From positions 1 through 49,006 of the forward strand of contig NZ_CABTZZ010000015.1 in assembly GCF_902489465.1 (NCBI RefSeq): DNA of 49,006 nt. Direction: 5' to 3'. The position numbers were made by a program, and so were the translations under genes. This DNA is from an uncultured Varibaculum sp. (GTDB taxonomy: Bacteria > Actinomycetota > Actinomycetes > Actinomycetales > Actinomycetaceae). The notes under the pieces were generated by a model. The model had not been told where the DNA came from and ran no database searches. It saw nothing but the letters and a program-made list of their open reading frames with translations. Below are positions 8,897 through 15,984 of the stretch, piece after piece (position 1 is the stretch's first letter; each line of letters opens with the position of its first letter).

Positions 8897-10204
8897 CTAT
8901 CGTCCTAAGGTTATCCCCGCTTCCTCTAACACTAGGCACCGGTGTGCTCCGCCTACCCGGGTTAGCGCTACGGTTATGGTGAGCGGAGTCCAGTCCCGCT
9001 GCTTTTTGGGCATTACTTTTTTGCGCCAGGTAGCAATATCGAGGGCGACTCCCCGCTTCAGGACATCCAAGCGGGTAGCCTGGCGGGAGCGTAAGTACGA
9101 GCTAACCATCTTGGTTTTTAAAGGCAGGTTTTCCACTATTTCGTAGCAGCGCAGTGCCGGGGTGTCTTTGCTGGTAGGAAGAGTTGTTCCGGTCAGGTAA
9201 GCGATTCCGCTAGATACTGGCGCAGCCTCTAAACGTTCGCAAATGTCAGGCAAGATTCCGGCGCGAATAATGGCAGGATCGGGATCGAAAAGATAGTTTC
9301 CCAAGTTTGCTGCCGCTTGAACCTGTACATGACTTTCTCCCGGATTGCGGGCACTAGCGCAGCGGTATTGTGTTACCCGGCCGCGGGAAATGATTAGTGC
9401 CGAGCGTCCGGCTCCTTCCGGAGCAAGGCCGGGCGAATAGAGGGCGCACTCCACCAGGTCGCCCGCTACGCTCACCCATTGGGCGTGGTAGCCAGCTGGC
9501 AGGTTAGCGAGATCAATACCTGGCGCTATTTTTACTGCTAGATAGGGTGCGCGTTTTCCCCATTCCAACACTGTCCCTAAGGGCGGGGACCAGGCGGCAG
9601 GGGAGAGGACGCGTCCGGTAGCGGTGCGGCGTGCCGGATCTACAAACAGGGCGGGCAGATTTTTCTGCGTGACAACCTGTTCGGCATTTGCACATAGAAC
9701 TTGGGCTGCTGGCTGGTAAGCGAGGTTAATCGCCGCACAGGTGGCAGCCGCCGGGCTCTGGTCGACTGCGCGAAAATCTGGGCAGATGCGTGCCAGTTCC
9801 CGCGAGTCGGCACCAATCCCGCACCCCAGATCCATCAGGGTGGTGACGCCAGCGGCGGCAAAACGTTTAGCTCGCTGCATGGCCACATTTTTTCGGGTAG
9901 CCTGTTCGAGCCCGTCGCGGGTAAACAGACAGTTCCTGGCCTCCGCGCTCCCCATTTTTTCCTGGGCTTTGTCTCGTAGTTTCCATTGGGTTTGCAGGGA
10001 GGACACTAGATTCGCCGGGTGGCGCTTACGCAGGTGCTTTGCGATAGCAGCTGCTTCGGAGGGGTTTGGTGCGGGGTTTTCTTTTAAAAGCTGCCAACCG
10101 GTTTGGGTGGTAAGTGCTGCCACCATCGGATCCTCTACTGGTGGAAAATGCGCGATTAGCTGCCGCAGCTGCGGGTAACTTAGTAGCGGCTTGGCAGTAA
10201 CCAT
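8897..10204 (-). CDS. Class I SAM-dependent methyltransferase with THUMP-like C-terminus
   Basis: A 435-residue protein of the actinobacterial methyltransferase family that carries a C-terminal THUMP-like domain. The SAM-binding motif LMDLGCGIGADSRELARI lies near residues 120-140, after an all-helical N-terminal region. FVDPARR around residue 190 is the usual second signature. The C-terminal 80 residues (from about RCYEIVENLP) match the THUMP-like part. The substrate is not established; the domain pairing suggests RNA. The gene converges on tsaD with about 40 bases between the stops, and it is divergent from groES. Confidence 0.8.
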   Translation of the reverse strand: MVTAKPLLSYPQLRQLIAHFPPVEDPMVAALTTQTGWQLLKENPAPNPSEAAAIAKHLRKRHPANLVSSLQTQWKLRDKAQEKMGSAEARNCLFTRDGLEQATRKNVAMQRAKRFAAAGVTTLMDLGCGIGADSRELARICPDFRAVDQSPAAATCAAINLAYQPAAQVLCANAEQVVTQKNLPALFVDPARRTATGRVLSPAAWSPPLGTVLEWGKRAPYLAVKIAPGIDLANLPAGYHAQWVSVAGDLVECALYSPGLAPEGAGRSALIISRGRVTQYRCASARNPGESHVQVQAAANLGNYLFDPDPAIIRAGILPDICERLEAAPVSSGIAYLTGTTLPTSKDTPALRCYEIVENLPLKTKMVSSYLRSRQATRLDVLKRGVALDIATWRKKVMPKKQRDWTPLTITVALTRVGGAHRCLVLEEAGITLGR

Positions 10205-10306
10205 AGTTTTCTCCCCTCTGACATTTTTAGTCTAACCGAGCTTGTATCCTGGTGGTTTCGCAATGTTAAAGGGGGCAAGAATCGGATTCGCCCAGGGCGT
10301 AAGCTA

Positions 10307-10339
10307 ATTCTGGCACTCAGCTTGATTGAGTGCCAGAAT
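10307..10339 (+). promoter_or_regulatory. CIRCE element (HrcA operator)
   Basis: A 12-bp inverted repeat, ATTCTGGCACTC (10307-10318) and GAGTGCCAGAAT (10328-10339), is separated by exactly nine bases, the classic CIRCE geometry (TGGCACTC-N9-GAGTGCCA). It lies about 130 bases before groES and predicts HrcA repression relieved by heat or protein-folding stress. Confidence 0.93.
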
Positions 10340-10468
10340 ACACTTAAGCTAAATAGTGCATTTGGAGTTACCAGACTCCAGACTGGCACCGGAAATCTGG
10401 CAACCCGCGACGTCAAAGTTCCGGTACTAAAACCGAAAAGTTTTTGGAAAAAGAAAGGGAGGTCTGCA

Positions 10469-10765
10469 GTGTCAGTCTCCATTAAGCCGTTAGAAGATCG
10501 CGTCGTGATTCAGCAGGCAGAAGCGGAACAAAAGACCGCTTCGGGTCTGGTTATCCCCGACGCTGCTAAAGAAAAGCCGCAGGAAGGTAAAGTAATCGCG
10601 GTGGGACCAGGTCGCGTTGATGACCAGGGTAACCGGGTTCCGATGGATGTTGCCGAGGGCGACAGCGTGATTTACTCCAAGTATGGCGGTACCGAGGTCA
10701 AGTACGGCGGGGAAGAATACTTGATTCTTTCCGCGCGCGACATTTTGGCAAAGGTTGAGCGTTAA
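10469..10765 (+). CDS. groES: Co-chaperonin GroES
   Basis: A 98-residue GroES that caps the GroEL folding chamber in the cytoplasm. It begins SVSIKPLEDRVVIQQ, contains the mobile-loop segment EQKTASGLVIPDAAKEKPQEG, and ends ILSARDILAKVER, matching the family along its full length. The GTG at 10469 is chosen because a strong AAAGGGAGGT site sits six bases upstream; the in-frame extension back to 10322 overlaps the CIRCE element and is not protein-like. A terminator follows directly and groEL is not next, so this is a single-gene heat-shock unit. Confidence 0.97.
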   Translation: MSVSIKPLEDRVVIQQAEAEQKTASGLVIPDAAKEKPQEGKVIAVGPGRVDDQGNRVPMDVAEGDSVIYSKYGGTEVKYGGEEYLILSARDILAKVER

Positions 10766-10814
10766 GGATTAACGTGGCTGCGTGCTTTTCACGCAATTGA
10801 GCCATAAAGCAATT

Positions 10815-10846
10815 GGTGGGGTCGGAGAATTCCGACCCCACCTTTT
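10815..10846 (+). terminator. Rho-independent terminator of groES
   Basis: A perfect 12-bp stem (10815-10826 with 10831-10842), a GAAT loop and a TTTT tail. It shares the GGTGGGGTCGGA core with the terminator at 6676. Confidence 0.9.
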
Positions 10847-10885
10847 GTCTACCCTTGTCGCTGTGTAAGGCAGTGTTGCGGTGGT

Positions 10886-10923
10886 AAAACGGCCGGGAAC
10901 GAGAAAACTCGTCCCCGGCCGTT
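10886..10923 (-). terminator. Rho-independent terminator of the transaldolase-like gene
   Basis: A 16-bp GC-rich stem with one wobble pair (10888-10903 with 10908-10923) and a four-base loop. Read on the minus strand it is followed by a short T run, about 35 bases after the minus-strand stop at 10957. Confidence 0.8.
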
Positions 10924-10956
10924 AAGGCTATTTAGCCCTTATTTGACGACGCTGAA

Positions 10957-12045
10957 CTACTTTTCTTTCGGCGCCGGCAAAATCACGTCGCGTACCAGTT
11001 CCTGCAGGTCAGTATTGGACTTGAGGAACCCGCGTAGGGTACGCACCGTGGGTCCGAAGGTGTCGAACTCTTCGACGCCCATGCCATCTACTTCGTAGGC
11101 GCGGCGGAAATCTTCCACCTTCATCAAGGTTTCCATGATTTCGTCTGCTACCGGTTCTTCGAAGCGGGGCTCGTACTGGTAGTCGGACTCTTGGATCCGC
11201 TTGGACCAAGCAAAAGGCGGGGAAATCACGATGTCGCCACCGACTAGCTCGGTGTACTGCATGGTGTTACGGAAGGCCGCAACTAGCATGCGGGAACGCA
11301 AGCCCCGTTTTTCGAACTCGGCAGCAGCCTTCTTGACGGCAGCGATTCCGCCCCATTCGAGGTGTCCGGGGTTTAGCACCAGTTTGTCGCGGTTGGCGCA
11401 AATCTTCAGCCAGTCATCGAGACGGCCAACCATCAAGGTTACGACTGGACCCATCGTGGAGATGTCTTTGCCTTCAGCTTCGCGCCGTTTTAGACCGCGC
11501 TCAATGGCTTCCCCGGAGGCAACTGCCTGGGGAACGGAGAAGGATACGGTTACGTTCATGGATACGCCACGGTAGGTGGCGTCTTCGATAGCTTCAATCC
11601 CAGTCTTGGTGGCAGGTACTTTTACCACAATGTTGGGAGCCATTTCGGAGAACTCGACTGCCTGGTCGGCTAGCGCCTTGGCGTTGCGGTAGTTCGCCGG
11701 ATCAGTCTGCACCGAGAGGCGACCGTTACGGCCATTGGAGGCTTCAAAGGCTGGTTCTAGCAGCTTAGCGGCCTCAATAGACATATCTTTAACAGCCTGC
11801 CAACCGATTTCGGATTCGGTGGCGGTGGGCATGCTCTCGGCAATCTTTTTGATGCGGGGAGCCCAGATGTCTAGGTGCTTAGAAATAGTCGTGTAAGCAA
11901 TGGTTGGGTTGCAGGTCGCACCTACTCCGCCCCAAGAGATTGACTGGCGTAGTTCTTCCAGATCGGAAGAATCGTTCCACAATGCGGTCTTCGAATTCTT
12001 GGCTGCATCTAGCAGGGGACCGGGGGTCATCTTAATCTCGGTCAT
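10957..12045 (-). CDS. Transaldolase-family protein linked to inositol catabolism
   Basis: A 362-residue class I aldolase-type barrel related to transaldolase, which forms a Schiff base between a lysine and a ketose donor. The catalytic lysine is probably in NIVVKVPATKTGIEAI (about residues 135-150). Upstream it has the family-like GGVGATCNPTIAY segment. Its position next to a GntR regulator and iolC suggests a role in the inositol pathway or in recycling its sugar intermediates, rather than the pentose-phosphate pathway; this is inference. It starts at ATG 12045 after a GGAG site. A possible promoter and half-operator lie in the 125 bases between it and the regulator gene. Confidence 0.8.
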   Translation of the reverse strand: MTEIKMTPGPLLDAAKNSKTALWNDSSDLEELRQSISWGGVGATCNPTIAYTTISKHLDIWAPRIKKIAESMPTATESEIGWQAVKDMSIEAAKLLEPAFEASNGRNGRLSVQTDPANYRNAKALADQAVEFSEMAPNIVVKVPATKTGIEAIEDATYRGVSMNVTVSFSVPQAVASGEAIERGLKRREAEGKDISTMGPVVTLMVGRLDDWLKICANRDKLVLNPGHLEWGGIAAVKKAAAEFEKRGLRSRMLVAAFRNTMQYTELVGGDIVISPPFAWSKRIQESDYQYEPRFEEPVADEIMETLMKVEDFRRAYEVDGMGVEEFDTFGPTVRTLRGFLKSNTDLQELVRDVILPAPKEK

Positions 12046-12097
12046 TGAGTCTCCTTAGTTCTTCAATGGACACCGCCTTCGGTGCCGGTTCCCTTCC

Positions 12098-12148
12098 AGG
12101 TTAAGGGGAAAAACCTAGAGCGTCAAGACTTTGACAGGACAATAGAGC
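12098..12148 (-). promoter_or_regulatory. Possible promoter and operator half-sites before the transaldolase-like gene
   Basis: On the minus strand TTGACG (12126-12121) and TAACCT (12103-12098) are 17 bases apart. A small inverted repeat (GTCAA-N4-TTGAC, 12122-12135) overlaps the -35 box. Just upstream, ACAATAGAGC (12139-12148) matches half of the palindrome found between the regulator and iolC. The assignment rests on pattern only. Confidence 0.35.
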
Positions 12149-12170
12149 AAAGAGGAAGTGAGCTTCGTCA

Positions 12171-12911
12171 CTAAAGGCTGACGGTGAAGTGATATCGAGA
12201 GGCGCGATAAACGTGGTCTCCGATTTCAATGGGAACCCCGGACTGGTTGTAAGAGACGCGTCGCATACTCAAAATTGCAGCTCCGCGCGATTCTTGCAGG
12301 GTTTCCGCTTCCTCGCTGCTGGCTTTGCGGGCGGAAATGGTTTGCGAGGCGCTAACCACTTCGTGACCATGGCTACGCATTGCGTCATAAAGGCCACCTG
12401 AACGTAGTTCTTTTTCAGTGGGGGCTACTTCCGAGGGAAGATAGTTAGTCATAATCGCTAGCGGCTCACCGTTGGCCAGACGCAAGCGGACAACTTTGAT
12501 AACTGTTTGCCCTTCTTCAAGGCGCAGCTCCTCTGCTATCTCTTTGCTAGGCTCGACCTCCTCATAAGAAATAACTTTGGTGGTGGGCTTTTGTCCCGAG
12601 TCTTTTAAATCGTCGTAGAGGGAAGAGAGTTTAACCTGACGGTGTATTTCTTTAGGGGCAACGATAGTGCCTACAGCGCGTTTGCGTACCACCAAGCGTA
12701 AATCAACTAGCGATTGCAGGGCGCGGCGGGCAGTAGGGCGCGATACTCCCAGGCGCGAGGCCATCGATAACTCATCTTCAAGTTTTGCTCCCGGCGGGAT
12801 AGTGCCGTCTAGGATTAACTCCTTGATGGGTTCAGAAATCTGGTGGTACAGGGGAACGGGAGAGGAATGGTCGAGCTCAATATCAGTTACGTAGGTTTTG
12901 AGCGTTGCCAT
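12171..12911 (-). CDS. GntR-family (HutC/UTRA type) transcriptional regulator
   Basis: A 246-residue regulator with an N-terminal winged helix-turn-helix (VPLYHQISEPIKELILDG, then SRLGVSRPTARRALQSL near residues 50-72). It has a C-terminal UTRA ligand domain (VIKVVRLRLANGEPLAI, MRRVSYNQSGVPIEIGDHVY). It is divergent from iolC and precedes the transaldolase-like gene on the same strand, so it probably represses the inositol genes until an inositol-derived inducer binds. The start at 12911 has a clear AAGGAG site. A repressor is more usual for this family, but an activator cannot be excluded. Confidence 0.85.
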   Translation of the reverse strand: MATLKTYVTDIELDHSSPVPLYHQISEPIKELILDGTIPPGAKLEDELSMASRLGVSRPTARRALQSLVDLRLVVRKRAVGTIVAPKEIHRQVKLSSLYDDLKDSGQKPTTKVISYEEVEPSKEIAEELRLEEGQTVIKVVRLRLANGEPLAIMTNYLPSEVAPTEKELRSGGLYDAMRSHGHEVVSASQTISARKASSEEAETLQESRGAAILSMRRVSYNQSGVPIEIGDHVYRASRYHFTVSL

Positions 12912-12942
12912 GGGGGAACTCCTTCCTAGGTGCGTTGAGGCT

Positions 12943-12982
12943 ACAATAGCGCTTATTGTTATATGGCTATTACATTAATGTA
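12943..12982. promoter_or_regulatory. Candidate operator palindromes between gntR-type regulator and iolC
   Basis: Two inverted repeats lie in the divergent spacer: ACAATA-GCGCT-TATTGT (12943-12959) and TACATTAATGTA (12971-12982). They sit where a divergently acting GntR repressor would bind. The remaining spacer to iolC at 13205 is AT-rich and holds no gene; I could not pick one convincing iolC promoter. Confidence 0.5.
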
Positions 12983-13204
12983 GAATACACCCAAAATTAA
13001 CGTTTGAGATCCCCTTTGTTAACGGTATGTAATTGATTTTTGTCACCCGCACTGTGATTCTAAGTCTCGAAATTTGAATTTCAGGCTTCCCCTCACTTCA
13101 GAACTTTGGTAGAATGTCATTACAAAGTGTTGCAAGTTTGCGATAGCCAGGCAAGCGGCGCTGACGAGGTAGTCGACAACGATGTAAAAAAGGGGATCGC
13201 TGGT

Positions 13205-14200
13205 ATGAACAGTTTCAAGATGCCGGCCGTAGACGTGCTCACCATCGGGCGCTCAGGGATAGACATTTATCCGTTGCAGACCGGAGTAGGGCTAGAAAAA
13301 GTTGAACAATTTGGAAAATTCTTGGGTGGCAGTCCCATGAACGTCGCGGTAGCAGCCGCAAAGCTGCGCCATTCTTCCGCGATTATCACCGGAGTGGGCA
13401 AAGATCCTTTCGGTGAATTTGTGCGTTCCGAGATGCGGTCTTTGGGGGTGTATGACACCTATGTGGTGGATAATCCCAACTTTGCCACTCCGGTAACGTT
13501 TTGCGAGATTTTCCCGCCCGACGATTTCCCTCTCTATTTCTACCGGGAGCCCTCGACCCCTGACCTGGAGCTAACGGAAGCAGATATTCCTGAGGATGCC
13601 GTGAAAAATGCCAGAATATTTTGGATTTCCGTTACCGGTCTATCCGAAGAACCCTCGCGCAGTGCCCACCATCACGCCCTCGATCTGCGGGATTTGTCAG
13701 AGGCAGGCAAATGGACTATCGCCGACCTGGATTACCGGTCTACTTTCTGGAGCGATGAAGAAACCGCTCACCGCGAAGTGGAACGAATGTTAGAGAAAGT
13801 TTCGGTAGCGGTTGGCAATAAAGAAGAATGCCGTATCGCAGTCGGAGAAACCGAGCCGGATCGCGCCGCCGACGCCCTCCTGGAGCGGGGAGTAGAGATC
13901 GCAGTCGTTAAGCAAGGACCCCTGGGAACCCTATGTAAGACCCGGGAAGAGCGGATTGAAGTCCCCGTAACCCCGGTGAAAGTCACTAACGGCCTGGGCG
14001 CGGGTGATTCATTTGGAGGATCGCTCTGTCACGGATTGCTCTCGGGCTGGGAGCTACCACAGATTATTTCGGCGGCCTCCACCGCCGGGGCAATTGTAAG
14101 CTCCCGACTAGAATGCTCCACGGCGATGCCTTCGGAACCGGAAATCTTAGACATGATCGCCAAGAACCCGCAGTCCGCTCCGATTGTTACTAAGAGGTAG
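13205..14200 (+). CDS. iolC: 5-dehydro-2-deoxygluconokinase (IolC)
   Basis: A PfkB/ribokinase-family kinase of 331 residues that phosphorylates 5-dehydro-2-deoxy-gluconate at O-6 in myo-inositol breakdown. It opens VDVLTIGRSGIDIYPLQTG, has the substrate-site GGSPMNVAVAAAKL, and ends with the catalytic GAGDSFGGSL motif that holds the general-base Asp. The ATG at 13205 is preferred over upstream in-frame starts because family homology begins here and AGGGGATC lies just upstream. It is the first gene of a tight plus-strand operon with the barrel protein, iolB and iolD. Confidence 0.92.
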   Translation: MNSFKMPAVDVLTIGRSGIDIYPLQTGVGLEKVEQFGKFLGGSPMNVAVAAAKLRHSSAIITGVGKDPFGEFVRSEMRSLGVYDTYVVDNPNFATPVTFCEIFPPDDFPLYFYREPSTPDLELTEADIPEDAVKNARIFWISVTGLSEEPSRSAHHHALDLRDLSEAGKWTIADLDYRSTFWSDEETAHREVERMLEKVSVAVGNKEECRIAVGETEPDRAADALLERGVEIAVVKQGPLGTLCKTREERIEVPVTPVKVTNGLGAGDSFGGSLCHGLLSGWELPQIISAASTAGAIVSSRLECSTAMPSEPEILDMIAKNPQSAPIVTKR

Positions 14201-14204
14201 GACG

Positions 14205-15095
14205 ATGGGACAGCTAATCTCAAAACTGGCAGAAATCCGTACCTTTGAACCGGAACGGATAGCGAAAACTCTGCAAAACCGTCCTCGTCCCAGCCTGAAA
14301 GAAGCGTTGCAAGGAAAAGACGGTAAACCGGAAAAACTGATGGTTATCGCCTGCGATCACCCGGCACGCGGGGCGCTGGCAGCCGGAGATGATCCCTCCG
14401 CGATGGCCGACCGGGAAGAATTGCTGGCGCGCTGCGTTGAAGCGCTTTCGCGACCGGGAGTAAACGGTTTCTTGGGAACCGCCGATATGATCGAGGACTT
14501 GGCGCTGCTGGGCGCCCTCGATAATAAAGTCGTCTTCGGATCCATGAACCGCGCCGGACTAGCGGGGGCTACTTTTGGAATGGATGACCGTTTCAACTGC
14601 TATGATGCCCAGGGCGTGAAAGACGCCGGGTTGGCCGGGGGAAAAATGCTGACCCGGATCAACTATGCAGATTCCGGCACCGTCTCTACCTTGCAGGCGA
14701 GCGCCCGCGCCATCGATGAACTGGCAGAGCGCAAACTCATGGCGATGGTTGAGCCGTTTATTTCGGAAGGCCCGGCTGAAAAGGTTAGCAACGTCCTCAC
14801 CCCGGAAGCTGTTATCAAGTCAATGGCGATTGCAGCCGGGCTGGGGCGTACCAGTGCCTATACCTGGCTGAAACTTCCGTGCGTTGCCGAGATGGAACGC
14901 GTCATGGAAGCTACTACACTTCCCTCTTTGATCCTAGGGGGAGAAGTATCTAAGGATCCCGATGCCGCTAGGGAGTCATGGGGTAAAGCTTTGCGGCTGC
15001 CCAATGTCTTAGGGCTGGTTATCGGTCGTTCACTATTATTCCCGGCCGGCGGCGACGTGGCGCAGGCCGTAGACGAGACGGTAGGTTTGCTATGA
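14205..15095 (+). CDS. Cgl0159-family (beta/alpha)8-barrel protein, likely aldolase-type step of inositol catabolism
   Basis: A 296-residue barrel protein of the type called Cgl0159-like in Corynebacterium inositol clusters. Visible features are VIACDHPARGALAAG near the start, KVVFGSMNRAGLAG in the middle and a C-terminal LGLVIGRSLLFPAGGD phosphate-site-like segment, as in class I aldolases. It may cleave 5-dehydro-2-deoxy-6-phosphogluconate, the step done by IolJ in Bacillus; no canonical iolJ is present in the window. The start is ATG 14205, four bases after the iolC stop, with AGAGG upstream. Its stop overlaps the iolB start in ATGA. Confidence 0.78.
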   Translation: MGQLISKLAEIRTFEPERIAKTLQNRPRPSLKEALQGKDGKPEKLMVIACDHPARGALAAGDDPSAMADREELLARCVEALSRPGVNGFLGTADMIEDLALLGALDNKVVFGSMNRAGLAGATFGMDDRFNCYDAQGVKDAGLAGGKMLTRINYADSGTVSTLQASARAIDELAERKLMAMVEPFISEGPAEKVSNVLTPEAVIKSMAIAAGLGRTSAYTWLKLPCVAEMERVMEATTLPSLILGGEVSKDPDAARESWGKALRLPNVLGLVIGRSLLFPAGGDVAQAVDETVGLL

Positions 15096-15982
15096 GTGAT
15101 AACGAAAACTATTTATTCCGCGACGGTCAGTTAAAAAATGGCCAGTTCGAATTGGATTTAACCCCGGAAAAAGCCGGTTGGGAGTTCTCGGGACTGAAAG
15201 TCTTGAATCTGCCGGCGGGAGCCAGCCAAGAGGTCACCTCCGGTAACTCCGAACTGCTGGTTTTACCGCTCGAGGGCGGCTGCACGGTTGAGGTTGGCAG
15301 TGAAACTTTCGAAATCAAAGGCCGCAAAGATATCTGGAGTGAAATCACCGATTACCTGTACGTACCGATTAACACCACCTTTACGGTGAGCAGCGAAAAA
15401 GGCGGACGGTTCGCGCTACCCAGCTCGGTAGCCAAGAACGAAAAACCGCTGCGCTACTGTCCCCAGGATGAAGTCATCTCCATGATTCGCGGTAAGGGCG
15501 ACTGCACCCGGGAAGTCCACAACTACACGATGGGTAATCCGGTAGACGTCGACCACGTGCTAGTCACCGAAGTGATTACCCCCGGTGGCAACTGGTCTTC
15601 CTATCCTCCTCATAAACATGATGAACATTCCGAAACTGAACGGATTTTGGAAGAAATCTACTACTACCAGGTAAAACCAGCCGCAAACGGAACTACTGGG
15701 ATGGCGCTGCAGCGGATCTACCCCTCTAAAGGACACACTATTGATGTGTGCGCCGAGGTACACAGCGGGGACGTAGTAGTAATGCCGCACGGTTGGCACG
15801 GCCCTTCCGTAGCCGCGCCCGGATACCACCTGTACTATTTGAATGTAATGGCCGGCCCGGCTGAGGACGCTACCTGGTTGGTAACTATTGATCCCGACTA
15901 TGTCTGGCTCACCGAAGATTGGGGTGGCGGCGAAGCCGATCCCCGTCTGCCCATGACCAACGCCACCATCAAGGAGGACTAA
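15092..15982 (+). CDS. iolB: 5-deoxy-glucuronate isomerase (IolB)
   Basis: A 296-residue double-cupin isomerase converting 5-deoxy-glucuronate to 5-dehydro-2-deoxy-gluconate. The metal-binding cluster lies in SSYPPHKHDEHSETERILEE (around residue 170-190), with a further histidine-rich stretch, VVVMPHGWHGPSV, later. Length and layout match IolB throughout. Its ATG overlaps the previous stop (ATGA), and iolD begins two bases after its own stop, so the genes are translationally coupled. Confidence 0.93.
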   Translation: MSDNENYLFRDGQLKNGQFELDLTPEKAGWEFSGLKVLNLPAGASQEVTSGNSELLVLPLEGGCTVEVGSETFEIKGRKDIWSEITDYLYVPINTTFTVSSEKGGRFALPSSVAKNEKPLRYCPQDEVISMIRGKGDCTREVHNYTMGNPVDVDHVLVTEVITPGGNWSSYPPHKHDEHSETERILEEIYYYQVKPAANGTTGMALQRIYPSKGHTIDVCAEVHSGDVVVMPHGWHGPSVAAPGYHLYYLNVMAGPAEDATWLVTIDPDYVWLTEDWGGGEADPRLPMTNATIKED

Positions 15983-15984
15983 GG

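Noticed and set aside
10322..10468. N-terminal extension of groES
   Set aside because: It overlaps half of the CIRCE element and lacks family similarity; the GTG at 10469 has a strong ribosome site.
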